From: Ustilago trichophora
Taxonomy: Eukaryota > Basidiomycota > Ustilaginomycetes > Ustilaginales > Ustilaginaceae
Reading direction: 5' to 3'
Length of the DNA: 64,000 bases
NCBI GenBank assembly: GCA_900323505.1
Contig: OOIN01000010.1
Span: forward strand, 434,001 to 498,000
Part shown: positions 8,213 to 17,958 of the stretch, piece by piece
Layout of the letters: each line of letters begins with the position of its first letter
How positions within the stretch are numbered: the stretch's first letter is position 1
Program-made: the position numbers and the translations under genes
The notes under the pieces: generated by a model
Databases searched by the model: none
What the model saw: the letters and a program-made list of their open reading frames with translations, nothing else
Told to the model about the DNA's origin: nothing

Positions 8213-9913
8213 CAATCCCACTGCACCCGCTTCCTCTTGCTCCCGCTCTTCATCCTGATTTCCAACCTCTTCTATCACCTCCTCTGCCACATCCTTCTGC
8301 ATTCCCTTGATCGCAGTACCGTCCCTTGCGCCTTTCAAGAACCTCTCGACCACCCTTTGCGCGTTCTCCCTCCCGCCCACCAGCTCCTCCTTTCTTCTCC
8401 TGTACTCCCTTGTCCCCTCTCCGAAAGCTCCTTCTTTCGCATCGCTGTAAATCGCCCGTCCTTCCTCGTCTGAAGCCACCTCTGCACCAATTATAGCGTT
8501 GTACGCGGCAACAAAAGCCTGAAAGTAGTTCATCCGACACACGCTGGACCTAGCTTGAGGTTTCAATGGCTCGCTGTACACCATATCCGAGGTTTGGGGT
8601 TTAGGTCGCTTGGTCGGAGCGCCGAGCTTGGTGCCGGTTGCCAAGTTTTCAACTTTTCCCTTGGCCGCAAGGAACTCGAATGCTGTTGCGCAGATGTAGA
8701 GGATCGAGTTCGAACACGTCACCGGCTCGTAGTTCGCTTTGAACGCTTCCACATTCTGCGTCAGACCCTTGTTGGCGTTGGAAGGATTAGAGTCGAAGCT
8801 CGACCAAGCAGATTCGACCTTGACCTCTTTGCTGTCAGCAAAGGGGGTTGTGGACCATCCAATTATGATCTCGTCGTCGGTGATTGAGCGGGCCCTCTGT
8901 AGCGCTCGCTTGCAGTCCTCTGCTAAGATTGCCTTCAGTGTCTCCCTCTGTTGTTTGACTTGTATTTCATCTGCAGAAGATGGCGGTGGGAAGACGGGAA
9001 AGATGTGCCGTGTTGGATGGTCCGCAATGGTAATAGAATGGATATGAACAGGTTCCAAAAGGGCCGAGAGAAGGCTGCCCTGGATACCGATGCCAGGAGC
9101 GTTCCATAACGCAAGCTTATCGCTGCAGGACATGGAGATGGACGGTGGGGAATCTGGGCGGCCTGGCTTGGTGCGTAATGAGCCAGCGCTTCGTGATGCC
9201 ATGTTTTTGGCTGATGGGTTGGACGAAGACGCCCGGCCTCTGACTACACTCCCTGCTCCGTTACTGCTGCCGATGTCTGTCGACGGAGTTCTCCTCAATG
9301 TCTCATCGCCGACGGTGTGAAGGTCGAGCAGCTCTGCAGGAGTTGGAACATCTGTTCGACCAGCAATCTGATCCTGTGCTGCCCTCTGAAACTCGAGCAA
9401 CTTGTTAGACGCATCTCCACATGGCAAGGTCGAGACATAGAGATGCAGTCTTATCCCCTGTCTCAGCTTCCACCTCCCTTGTTCTTTATTTGCACTCTTC
9501 GCCGCTGCTTTTTCGAAGAACCTAAGCCCTTCTCCATTGGTGCCCAATCTGCTTTCGTGTTCCAGCCGTTGCATTAGCCACAGACGAGCCCCTCGACGGG
9601 CAAGCACCTCGGCATGCTGATCGTGTAGTACATCCCCATTGGGCGGCAGAGATGTGTAGGGTAGGCATTTGAGTCCCGTTGCCAAGGAGATCAGGGCGTA
9701 TTGAGCATGAGTGTGGTGTGGTGTGGTGTAGGACAGGACGTAGCCGGCAAGGATGGTCCATTCTATGCGGCCGTTGGACTTGATACCAGGCTTGGCACCG
9801 CGTGGAGGGATCGTGTGTAGGTATGTGGATTGAACAAGGGACGCAATTTGCTCATGATTTACCTCGAAGGCAGCGTTGCCAGCCATGGCGCTCTGATGCG
9901 TTGTTGATGTCAT
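8126..9913 (-). CDS. TAD1: tRNA-specific adenosine deaminase (ADAT1/Tad1 family)
   Basis: A 595-residue protein with an adenosine-deaminase (A_deamin) domain over most of its length. Catalytic landmarks: HDQHAEVLARRG (zinc His and catalytic Glu of HAE), LPCGDASNK (zinc Cys) and SCSDKLALWN (second zinc Cys), followed by GIQGSLLSALLEPVHIHSI, typical of ADAR/ADAT1. Known role of Tad1: deaminates A37 to inosine next to the anticodon of tRNA-Ala. There is no dsRNA-binding domain, which favours ADAT1 over ADAR. Ser/Arg-rich insertions separate the motifs, making it longer than yeast Tad1. The start is the ATG at 9913; a second ATG (MAGNAAFEVN) lies 9 codons in. The 3' end overlaps the decayed F-box copy. 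Confidence 0.92.
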   Translation of the reverse strand: MTSTTHQSAMAGNAAFEVNHEQIASLVQSTYLHTIPPRGAKPGIKSNGRIEWTILAGYVLSYTTPHHTHAQYALISLATGLKCLPYTSLPPNGDVLHDQHAEVLARRGARLWLMQRLEHESRLGTNGEGLRFFEKAAAKSANKEQGRWKLRQGIRLHLYVSTLPCGDASNKLLEFQRAAQDQIAGRTDVPTPAELLDLHTVGDETLRRTPSTDIGSSNGAGSVVRGRASSSNPSAKNMASRSAGSLRTKPGRPDSPPSISMSCSDKLALWNAPGIGIQGSLLSALLEPVHIHSITIADHPTRHIFPVFPPPSSADEIQVKQQRETLKAILAEDCKRALQRARSITDDEIIIGWSTTPFADSKEVKVESAWSSFDSNPSNANKGLTQNVEAFKANYEPVTCSNSILYICATAFEFLAAKGKVENLATGTKLGAPTKRPKPQTSDMVYSEPLKPQARSSVCRMNYFQAFVAAYNAIIGAEVASDEEGRAIYSDAKEGAFGEGTREYRRRKEELVGGRENAQRVVERFLKGARDGTAIKGMQKDVAEEVIEEVGNQDEEREQEEAGAVGLLQGWLRTPDSLSQFDLHGRTTQALALPS

Positions 9914-10389
9914 ATGAAGAGCTGCAAGAAGAAAGGTGAAGCGGAAGTCGGGAGCAGTCTGTGCATTCAGGGTCCAACCTCTTGCCCAAAATTTCGTGGA
10001 TGTTACATCGAGTGAGATGACAGTCTGAGCCGAGAAAAAAAAAAGAGTGTGTGAAGAATGCGCGATGATGTTCGGATGCAGCGGTTGGCAACGTCGAGTC
10101 TGGCCAAATGGGCGTGAAATGCTGCCAAGACCTGTTGAATCTGTCGTACCACAACCACGTTCCGGCTTTGCTCGCTAATGCTATGTTTTGCTCTAATGTG
10201 GTTGCTCCTGAGTCGTGTGGTGTTGCATTCCTCACCTCGATCCTCACCCTGTACACATACTCAAAAGTGCCTCGTACCGATCGGCTATCTTTATCTTTAC
10301 CATTGCTTCCGTCTACCTACGCCACTGCTTTTTCTATCCATACCCAGCTACACAGATCAGAAGAACTTGCATCACACCGACTAGAGACT
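9914..10389. promoter_or_regulatory. Divergent promoter, TAD1 / FMP30-like gene
   Basis: Shared upstream region. The last 130 nt before 10390 are pyrimidine-rich, as in a fungal 5' leader. An in-frame ATG at 10108 could extend the downstream protein by 94 residues. Confidence 0.45.
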
Positions 10390-12420
10390 ATGGCCGACAC
10401 GGAGCCGTCCCACCGAAATGGACATACACCTCACCATGAGCGACACCACCGAACCCTGGGAGAAACTTTGGAAGGTCAGGACAAGATCACTGGCGCCGAA
10501 AGTATTTCCTCTTCTCGCTCGTCTACATCCAGCGACGCACCCGCTGCTGCCCAGGATTCCACAGGGGACACCACCCATACCCCCAACGAGTTCATCCGCA
10601 ACACATCCGCCCAGTCCATCGCGTACGACATCAGGCTGAAATGTCGATCCTCTGATCCGGTCGCCGACTCGCAGAACTTGCCTCTTGAAGAGCTGCCCTC
10701 GCACTGGGTCCCCACCGTCATGTCGCAGGTCACTCGCGCCACCTCGAGTGCATTTGGTCAGATCTCAACACCTCGACACAGCGAAGAGCAACAGCAAGAA
10801 GGCCAAAAGAGGAGGGAGACAAAGACGGAAGAGAGTCACATGCTACATCGGTTGACGTTCCAGAATCCTTGGGAGGGGAAGAGTTTCCGCAAGCCAGGAA
10901 TCAAGGCTGTTCTTCATGGCGGTCTGAAGTGGGGCCTGCCAGATAGCTATACGGAAGGGTCGGGAAGAGGTGATAAGCGCGCAAGTGGATACAAGTCGAA
11001 CAAGAAGATTCAAAGACAGCTGCAGCTGGCAAAGAAGGAGGACAAGGAGCTCGGTGAGGATTGGGATAAAGTTGAAGTGGTAGAGCCAAAGTGGGGATGG
11101 CCGGCGGGAGGATTGGAACGTGAGGTTGGCGAGATTAGAGATGAGGACAAGGCTGAACACCTCTCTCAAACGGAAACAAAGCATGGAGTTGGAGGAGAAG
11201 CAGACTACAAAGCCAAGGAGCAACCTTTGCAAGAATGGAAAGATCCCAAGAATCACTCCCGCGTAGCAGCCCGAGTAACTTGGCTCGGCCACGCCAGCAC
11301 TCTTCTCCAGCTTCCCCCTCTCTCTACTTCGAACACTAACAGCGAAGCAGGAAAAGAAAACGTCACCACCCGATCGATCAACATCCTCTTTGACCCCATC
11401 TTTTCCGAACGCTGCTCCCCCTCCCAGTCCGCAGGACCGCAACGTTTCACCCCAGCTCCATGCACCGTCGACGATCTACCCCCCATTGACTTTGTCATCA
11501 TCTCCCACTCCCACTACGACCATCTCGATTATCACACTTTCAAGCAGCTCCATCATCTTCGTGGTGACAAAATTCATGCCATCGTACCTCTCGGTGTCAA
11601 GGAGAAACTTACCGGTAGTGGAGGATTCGGTTGGACCAAAGCGCAAGTTAGTGAAATCGATTGGTGGGATTCTGCGACTCTCACTTTGCCTTCTGGTGAA
11701 GCTGAGCTCAAAATCCACTGCACCCCGGCTCAACATGGCAGTGGTCGAGGGGCAGGTGATAAGGATGCAAGTTTGTGGGCGAGTTGGGTGGTCGAATGGG
11801 TGTCTGAGAAGGACAACCTGAGATTCTGCACCTTCTTTGCAGGTGATACAGGTCTTAAGTATCACCACGATAGCCCGAATAAGCGACACAAGTATCCAGC
11901 CTGCCCCGCATTCGCAGAGATAGCGGCAAAATTCCGCCCATTCGACCTGCTCCTTCTCCCCATCTCTGTCGGGTCGAGTCTGAGCTATTTCAGATCGTGG
12001 GATCCTTTCCCGCGTGCCATCTCACCCTTCCCCAGAGTGTCGAGCACTTTGACGAGCAGCATCCATATGGATCCGCATGACGCTGTCGAGTGCCATGGCA
12101 TCTTTCAAAAGGAAAAGGAAAAGTTAAAGGATGAGCAAGTGACCAAGCCGATGTTCAGTCTGGCAGTGCACTACGGAACCTTTGTCAGGAACGAAGAGCA
12201 GACAAGTGCCGATGTTAGGGAGCTTCGAAAGGCGTGTACTAGGATGCGTTTGAGGTTTCTCAGGGTTCGCGATGAGACGTGTCTGCTCAAAGGTGGGCAA
12301 AAGGCGGAGGAGGAGGCAAAGATCGAGGGACTACAGAAGAAGGAGGAGGATGCATTCCTCGTTGCGGATCAGGGAAAGACCGTTTGGTTGCCTATCCACT
12401 CGTCTTCCGCCGATTTTTGA
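10390..12420 (+). CDS. FMP30: NAPE-PLD-like metallo-beta-lactamase phosphodiesterase
   Basis: A 676-residue product from the ATG at 10390 (MADTEPSHRNGH). After about 270 residues of disordered, charged sequence comes a metallo-beta-lactamase domain of the N-acyl-phosphatidylethanolamine phospholipase D type: ARVTWLGHASTLLQ, ILFDPIFSERCSPS, ISHSHYDHLDYHT (HxHxDH metal site), a GDTGLKY block (bridging Asp) and IHMDPHDAVECHGIF. Relatives cleave N-acyl-PE; the yeast relative Fmp30 is mitochondrial and affects cardiolipin. An earlier in-frame ATG at 10108 would add 94 residues with some hydrophobic character, which could matter for targeting. I prefer 10390 because the stretch before it is leader-like. 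Substrate is inferred from the family. Confidence 0.85.
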   Translation: MADTEPSHRNGHTPHHERHHRTLGETLEGQDKITGAESISSSRSSTSSDAPAAAQDSTGDTTHTPNEFIRNTSAQSIAYDIRLKCRSSDPVADSQNLPLEELPSHWVPTVMSQVTRATSSAFGQISTPRHSEEQQQEGQKRRETKTEESHMLHRLTFQNPWEGKSFRKPGIKAVLHGGLKWGLPDSYTEGSGRGDKRASGYKSNKKIQRQLQLAKKEDKELGEDWDKVEVVEPKWGWPAGGLEREVGEIRDEDKAEHLSQTETKHGVGGEADYKAKEQPLQEWKDPKNHSRVAARVTWLGHASTLLQLPPLSTSNTNSEAGKENVTTRSINILFDPIFSERCSPSQSAGPQRFTPAPCTVDDLPPIDFVIISHSHYDHLDYHTFKQLHHLRGDKIHAIVPLGVKEKLTGSGGFGWTKAQVSEIDWWDSATLTLPSGEAELKIHCTPAQHGSGRGAGDKDASLWASWVVEWVSEKDNLRFCTFFAGDTGLKYHHDSPNKRHKYPACPAFAEIAAKFRPFDLLLLPISVGSSLSYFRSWDPFPRAISPFPRVSSTLTSSIHMDPHDAVECHGIFQKEKEKLKDEQVTKPMFSLAVHYGTFVRNEEQTSADVRELRKACTRMRLRFLRVRDETCLLKGGQKAEEEAKIEGLQKKEEDAFLVADQGKTVWLPIHSSSADF

Positions 12421-12536
12421 CTGGCACATACTTGTACATCAAACACTATACCCCACATACACTTCAGGATCGCAAATGCAGCATTCTACGCCATCTCGAA
12501 GCTATCTACAAATCTGAAGTCTCTGGGATATATTCT

Positions 12537-13552
12537 TCAGATGTTCTTGTTCTTGTGAGCGTTCTCGCCAATCCTGTGGATCTGGAAGATCCTTCCAATG
12601 ATCCAGTCCTTGACCCGGGTCGGGAGGTAGTACGAGATCCAGACGGTCAGACTCTTCTTGCCCGTGAAGAGATATGCTCCTGGATTGGCCGCGCCAACCC
12701 ACTTTCGGACGTTTCTTGCAAACGTTTCGGAGGGTGTTGGCTCACCCTGCTGGCTGAACTCGGCACGGAACTTGACGAGGTCCTCGACGTGCTTGTACAT
12801 TGAATCTGCTGGGAGGTAGCCGAGATCGTCGCTGTCGGAAGAAGAGGATGCAGATGGGGCCTTGGATTGGTTTTTGAGCGTATTGTCGGCGATGGAGGAC
12901 TTGATGGCGCCGGGGGCGACAACGACGACTTTGATTCCGAATCCGGCGAGTTCGAGACGCAACGTATCGGAGAGTGCGTGGACAGCAGATTTGGAGGCCG
13001 AGTAGGGGGCGCCGAAGGGCATGCATGCGATAGCGGCTACGGAGCCGATGTTGACGACCACACCGGATCTGCGGCGGATCATCGAGGGGACGGCGGCCTG
13101 GGTGACTGCGATCAATCCAAAGAACTGTTCAAACAGCCAAATGAATCCAGACGTCAGCATTCTCACATTCATGAAACTTTGTATTCTAAAAGGATGTTTG
13201 TACTCACGTTAGCCTCAAAAGTCTTCCTAATGTTGTCAATCGGCGTCTCGACCAGAGGACCGACAGCGAGGTTGACACCAGCGTTGTTGACGAGAATGTC
13301 GATCCTGTCACCGGTGCAAGCGGTGATCTCCTCGAACGCGCTCTTGATCGACTCGGAATCGGTGACGTCGAGCTGGACACGCTCGATACCAGCTGGGAGC
13401 TCACGCAGAGATTCGAGGTTGCGTGCGGTGGCAAAGACGCGGTACGACTTTTGCTGGTCAAACTCGATTGCCATCGAACGGCCCAATCCGGAGGAGCAGC
13501 CGGTGATGACAACCACCTGGCGTGGGTCATTGGCTGTGATTAGGTCTGCCAT
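12537..13552 (-). CDS. Short-chain dehydrogenase/reductase (Ayr1-like), one intron
   Basis: Two exons, 13552-13208 and 13124-12537, encode 310 residues. The intron (13125-13207) has a GTGAGT donor and a GAACAG acceptor, is phase 0, and joins FEAN to FFGLIAVTQA, the usual SDR sequence at this point. SDR signatures: VITGCSSGLGRSMA (Rossmann glycine motif), LDVTD, ILVNNAGVN, and IGSVAAIACMPFGAPYSASKSA (catalytic Ser, and Tyr/Lys in YSASK). The C terminus has an amphipathic or membrane-associated stretch (VWISYYLPTRVKDWIIGRIF), as in lipid-linked SDRs such as Ayr1 (1-acyl-DHAP reductase) or retinol-dehydrogenase-like enzymes. Substrate cannot be told from sequence. The start is the ATG at 13552. 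Confidence 0.88.
13125..13207 (-). other. Intron of the SDR gene (83 nt)
   Basis: GTGAGT at the 5' end and GAACAG at the 3' end on the minus strand. Its removal restores a continuous SDR frame. Confidence 0.9.
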
Positions 13553-14322
13553 ATTCGTTTCTTCTTCTATGCTGGCGGTTGGATAAGTTGATCGCTTGGG
13601 AGTAGAATGTGGTTCAATTTGATGGTAAGACTGATGGTGACGAGAGAGGGAGAGAAAGAGAGAGGAGAGGAGGTGTCACGGTTTCAAGGCGAGGTGGTGG
13701 GTTCAGACTAACTTGGGCGGTTGCAGCGGAATGAGTACAATATTGTAGTGGCGGCGCACGGTTGCGAGCTTCACCGGTGGGACGGCGTATGAGATTCCGA
13801 TTCTCTTACGCTTTGTTCGCAAACGATTTGAATCTTCCCATCCTCAAGCTCCTAAGAAGATCTTCTATTGTAAGAAAGCCGCTCGATTGTGACGTTTCAC
13901 ACTCCGAGATGCACCAAACAGGACGAACCAATCACTCGGGACCCAGAGCCACGAGGCAGGCCAGATGCTGCAGTTGCTGCAACAGTTTCAAGATGTTTGC
14001 GAAGAGAAAGAAACACACAAAAGAGGAGAGACCATCATCATCGATGACGCCTAAATTTGTGCAATAGCCGAGGTAACCGCCCCACAAAATTCGAGCTGCC
14101 GCACAACACCGTTGCTGTTGAAAAATGTAACCGATTTGCCAATCCGAGAAAAAAGAAAAAGAAAAGGTGAAGAAAAATGAGGCTCGAAAAAGTACCTTGA
14201 AAAGATGGGCGCACAGACGGACAGTTAAACACATGCCTCCACACGACACCTTCTTCGCCATCCCTTTCCCCGCACCATCATCTTTGTACATCGCTGTCCT
14301 TGATAGATACACACGTTCCACC
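13553..14322. promoter_or_regulatory. Divergent region, SDR / sirtuin
   Basis: 770 nt between head-to-head genes. It contains purine-rich (GA) stretches near 13640-13670 and no recognised gene. An in-frame ATG at 14233 could extend the sirtuin by 30 residues. Confidence 0.4.
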
Positions 14323-15603
14323 ATGCCGGATAACAAAGACGATACAAGCCCCAGCGATGGTCCTTCACAAAACCATTTTTTCCCATCCCCTCACGGTCCC
14401 ACCCTGGCTGGAGTAGCAGCTCTCCTCTCTGCCCCTACAACCCGCAACATCATCATCCTTGCTGGTGCCGGCATCTCCACCTCCGCCTCACCCCCCATTC
14501 CCGATTTCCGCTCCCCCGGCACCGGTCTGTATTCCAACCTCGCTGCCTACAACCTCCCCTACGCAGAAGCAATCTTTGACATCGCCTACTTCCAACGCCA
14601 TCCACAACCCTTTTACACCCTCGCCAAACATCTCTACCCGGGAAACTTCAAGCCTGCCCTCGCGCACTACTTTCTCACTCTGCTGCAGCACAAGGGAAAG
14701 CTGAAGCGAATTTTCACACAAAATGTCGATACGCTGGAGAGGATAGCCGGCGTAGAGGGGGAGAAGATTGTAGAGGCGCATGGGAGCTTTGCAAGCTCGA
14801 CGTGTATCGTATGTAAGCACAGGGTTGGTGACGATTGGATTAGAGCAAAGATAGAGCAAGGCGAGATTGCGAGGTGTCCACGAGACAAATGTCCTGGTCG
14901 TAAGAAGGGCAAAGGCAAAGAAGAGGGTGGAGGACTGGTCAAGCCGGATATCGTGTTCTTTGGCGAATCTCTACCATCTCGCTTCGTCAGATGCATCCCA
15001 GATCTCAGATCAGCAGATTTACTTATTGTAATGGGGACATCGCTTCAAGTTCAACCTTTTGCCTCACTGATCGATGCTGTGCCATCCACATGTCCAAGGG
15101 TATTAATCAACTTGGAGCGCGTGGGCGAGCTGGCTTCTTCGGATGGCTACCAAGGAGGGGGTATGGGTGCAGGGATGTACAACGAGACCGGGTTCGATTT
15201 CGATGGGCTGACATACGGTGGCAAGGACAAGACAAGGGATGTCTTTTACCAAGGCAAGGCAGATGATGGTGTGGCTGAGCTTGTCAAGCTCATGGGTGAG
15301 GAGTGGGAGAACGAGCTGCGACAGCTCAAAGAGGATGGGTATAAGAAGCTCGATGGAGACAAGAAGAAGGGTGCACAAGATACGGAAGCGACAGCGAAAG
15401 AAATTACCGAGCCAAAGAAAGTGACAAAAGACAAGAAATCTACACAAACCAAAGACGCAGATAGTAAACTCGCTAACCCAACGATCAAGGATGACAGCAG
15501 TAAGCTGGACGAGCTGGCACGCGATCTCGAAAGCAAAGCGAAGCTCGATGATGATTCTACAGAGATTGCGCCAGAGGCGGAGGAGGGCAAAAAGGGCTCA
15601 TAA
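14323..15603 (+). CDS. HST2: Class I sirtuin, NAD-dependent protein deacetylase (Hst2/SIRT2-like)
   Basis: A 426-residue protein. Sirtuin motifs in order: IILAGAGISTSASPPIPDFRSPGTGLY (NAD-binding GAGxS and PDFRS), FTQNVDTLERIAG (TQNxD), VEAHGSF (catalytic His), a zinc ribbon with CIVC then CPRDKC, KPDIVFFGESLP, MGTSLQVQPFASL and LINLERVG. These match the Hst2/SIRT2 branch, which deacetylates histone H4K16 and tubulin-like substrates and is largely cytoplasmic. About 120 C-terminal residues are Lys/Asp/Glu-rich and low complexity. The start at 14323 has a strong context (ttccaccATGcc); an in-frame ATG at 14233 is the alternative. It converges with the kinase gene. Confidence 0.93.
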   Translation: MPDNKDDTSPSDGPSQNHFFPSPHGPTLAGVAALLSAPTTRNIIILAGAGISTSASPPIPDFRSPGTGLYSNLAAYNLPYAEAIFDIAYFQRHPQPFYTLAKHLYPGNFKPALAHYFLTLLQHKGKLKRIFTQNVDTLERIAGVEGEKIVEAHGSFASSTCIVCKHRVGDDWIRAKIEQGEIARCPRDKCPGRKKGKGKEEGGGLVKPDIVFFGESLPSRFVRCIPDLRSADLLIVMGTSLQVQPFASLIDAVPSTCPRVLINLERVGELASSDGYQGGGMGAGMYNETGFDFDGLTYGGKDKTRDVFYQGKADDGVAELVKLMGEEWENELRQLKEDGYKKLDGDKKKGAQDTEATAKEITEPKKVTKDKKSTQTKDADSKLANPTIKDDSSKLDELARDLESKAKLDDDSTEIAPEAEEGKKGS

Positions 15604-15768
15604 TGAATGAGATCCTTTTGTACATGCATCGTAGAAGAATACACTGAGATTTAAATGCGCTAATATATACTGTTGCATCATGTAGCGCGCGTGAAGAAGA
15701 ACTTGTGCTGTGACGCGGTCGGCTATGTTTTACAGCTGGGGTATCTTTTGGTGTACAGTACATGGTGA

Positions 15769-16818
15769 CTAGGATTGTGGCTGAAGCTGAGTCTCTGGTT
15801 GTGACGGGGGCGGTGGCGGGATGGATGCAGCAGCAGCAAAGGACGTCGTTGCTCCTTGCTCACCCTCCATCGATCCCAATCGTGTAGTTGCCGCTTGGTC
15901 AGGCATCGTGGGTCGTCGCTGCTGCTGTTGCGGATAGGGCTGATGCTGGTGTTGATGATGCGGAGTGTACACGCCGGAAGCACCCCTTCCTCTCCCTCTC
16001 CATTCGCCTCTTCCCCTCCCCCCGCCTCTTCCTCTACCTGCACCTGTGGACCTCGGTGGCGGTCTATCCGGAAGCACCCCGTCCGCCCTCGCCTCTGCCG
16101 CCAACCTATCGAACAAAATATCTTCAATCTCTTCCTTACTCGGCTCCCTCGACAGCTTCCCCGCCGGATACGTGAATACGTAGTTGAATCCTTCCTCCGT
16201 AGAAGCCTTCTGATACGTCCTGAGGAAATGTGGCAGGATCCCGAGCGCTTCTTCTGGGCTTTTTATCGTTTCATGTCCCAGTCTGACGCGAAGACGATCC
16301 TCGGCGGCCTCGATGGAGATCGTCAGCGTTAAGGATATTGTCACCACCTTTCTTGGCTCTGCCTTCTCTGCAGCCTTCGATCCATCAGGTGATGTTGACG
16401 ATTCGACAGGTGTCGAAGGGGGAGCATAAACGTCGCGCGCGAGCTCTAACCAAGTCCTACGCTGCTTGGCATCGATATTGGTGCGGTCGATAACGACATT
16501 GTGGCCCGCCAGAAGAGCTGTACGAGCGGCATAGACGACAGCATGGCGGTCTCCTAGCTCGTCTTGGTTGCAGCGACGCCAGATCGGGAAGTGTTCGACT
16601 AGAGCTCGTGCAAATGTGGACTTGCCGCTGCCGATGAGACCGGATAGGACCAGCAGGTATTGCTCTTCGCCGTCTGCTTCAGGTTGGGTTGTGGACGATT
16701 GAGTGGTTGTGCCAGAGGTAGCACTTTGAGCGTCTTGTGGGATTTGCATCTGTGTGAGTGCGGATTGAGAGGTGCTCGCCTCTGCCGGAGTAGCAGCGAG
16801 AACGGGTGTTGGATGCAT
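15769..16818 (-). CDS. P-loop kinase (polynucleotide-kinase-like) with RGG tail
   Basis: A 349-residue protein. Residues about 50-215 form an AAA_33/PNK-type P-loop domain: VLSGLIGSGKSTFARAL (Walker A), RRCNQDELGDRHAV, and GHNVVIDRTNIDAKQRRTWLELA, like the D-x-TN-x segment of polynucleotide 5'-kinases. The phosphatase and FHA domains of animal PNKP are absent. The C-terminal quarter carries an RGG box (RGRGGGRGRGEWRGRGRG), then His/Gln-rich and Pro-rich stretches, which suggests RNA binding. A role in nucleic-acid 5'-end phosphorylation is inference; small-molecule or other AAA_33 kinases remain possible. The start is the ATG at 16818. It is convergent with the sirtuin and divergent from mS35. 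Confidence 0.75.
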   Translation of the reverse strand: MHPTPVLAATPAEASTSQSALTQMQIPQDAQSATSGTTTQSSTTQPEADGEEQYLLVLSGLIGSGKSTFARALVEHFPIWRRCNQDELGDRHAVVYAARTALLAGHNVVIDRTNIDAKQRRTWLELARDVYAPPSTPVESSTSPDGSKAAEKAEPRKVVTISLTLTISIEAAEDRLRVRLGHETIKSPEEALGILPHFLRTYQKASTEEGFNYVFTYPAGKLSREPSKEEIEDILFDRLAAEARADGVLPDRPPPRSTGAGRGRGGGRGRGEWRGRGRGASGVYTPHHQHQHQPYPQQQQRRPTMPDQAATTRLGSMEGEQGATTSFAAAASIPPPPPSQPETQLQPQS

Positions 16819-17214
16819 CGTGAGGTTATGTTGTTCGGTGGAAGGAAGAAGGAAGGAAGCGTTGGATCACGACAAGGGTCCTGGTGGTTGGCCCACTTGG
16901 GCAGATCTTCCAAGCTTCCTTCCAAAATTCTCGGTCCGCGGAGCAGCTAAAGAGAAAAAAAATCGAGGAAAATGTTAGTTAAAAGAGGCGCAGACGCACG
17001 TGACGCGAAGCTTTCTTCTTGGCTTTCCGACATCGTCTTTGCTTGCAGATTTGCATTTTCGCTCACCATCATCTTGACGTTTTCTTCCGATATTGTCCAC
17101 GATCCATACATTCCCATCATCAATAATTGTCTCTGAAAGAATAATCACGCATCGAAAACCACACCTTTACAGGACCATATTCGATTTTCACTACCTCTCA
17201 GGATCTCAGCCAAG
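16819..17214. promoter_or_regulatory. Divergent promoter, kinase / mS35
   Basis: 396 nt between two head-to-head genes. No repeat or specific operator recognised. Confidence 0.4.
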
Positions 17215-17958
17215 ATGTCGTTTGCAACCGGTCTCGGCTCGTCCTTACGGACAGCAACCAGCACCAGCACCTGTGCTACCATCGCATCCTCTTCGTCATC
17301 CGCCGTCGGCGCTGCTCGAGCCTTTTCAGTCTCCGCTCGAGCTTCCGCCAAGCCACGCAAGCAGCGCAATGCATCCGACCCCATGGCTCTGCGCAAGATG
17401 GCCAAGTTCAACTACGACGATGTCCCCACGTTGGGCCATGCCATTCTGCAACGAAAGCGAGAAATGCTCCAAGTGTTGCGCACGGTCGAGTTCGAGATTC
17501 CTAAACTGTCCGCTTTCCGCGAAACTTACACTCCACCCAAGGACAAGCAGTACCTCCAGTTCCGATTCCAGCACTACCAGGGCGAGAACCACCCGGCGTC
17601 GCGTAAAGTTGTATTGACCGTAAATGTCGACGAGCTGGCAAAGGCCGGTGCGGTCAAGGATGCCCAATCGAAGCACAAGCTGCTTTTGCTTGCGGGAAGC
17701 AGGTTCCACTCCAAGGGCAAGGAGGGCACTGCAGGAGAGATCAAGATCTCGTGTGAGTTGTTTCCCAACGAAAGGCAGAACATGAAGTGGTGCTCGGATA
17801 CCTTGGATAAGCTCGTAAACGAGGCAAATGTTAGGACCAAGGAGATCGACGAACTGCCACTGGATCCCAGGGCCAACTTGATCAGGGAGGACAAGAAGAG
17901 GCATTACCTCAGGGCGGACAGGCCCTCGTTGAAGGATTTCCCCAAGCAGTGGTTGTGA
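17215..17958 (+). CDS. RSM24: Mitochondrial small-subunit ribosomal protein mS35 (Rsm24 family)
   Basis: A 247-residue protein. The first about 45 residues are Ser/Thr/Ala/Arg-rich with few acids, a typical mitochondrial presequence (ARAFSVSARASAKPRKQR). The rest matches the conserved mS35/MRP-S28 domain: DPMALRKMAKFNYDDVPTLGH, HPASRKVVLTVNVDEL, LLLLAGSRF and GEIKISCELFPNERQN. mS35 is a mitochondria-specific component of the 37S/28S small subunit. The start is an ATG at 17215 in favourable context (caagATGtcg). Followed by a T-rich run just after the stop (about 17961-17972). Confidence 0.9.
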   Translation: MSFATGLGSSLRTATSTSTCATIASSSSSAVGAARAFSVSARASAKPRKQRNASDPMALRKMAKFNYDDVPTLGHAILQRKREMLQVLRTVEFEIPKLSAFRETYTPPKDKQYLQFRFQHYQGENHPASRKVVLTVNVDELAKAGAVKDAQSKHKLLLLAGSRFHSKGKEGTAGEIKISCELFPNERQNMKWCSDTLDKLVNEANVRTKEIDELPLDPRANLIREDKKRHYLRADRPSLKDFPKQWL

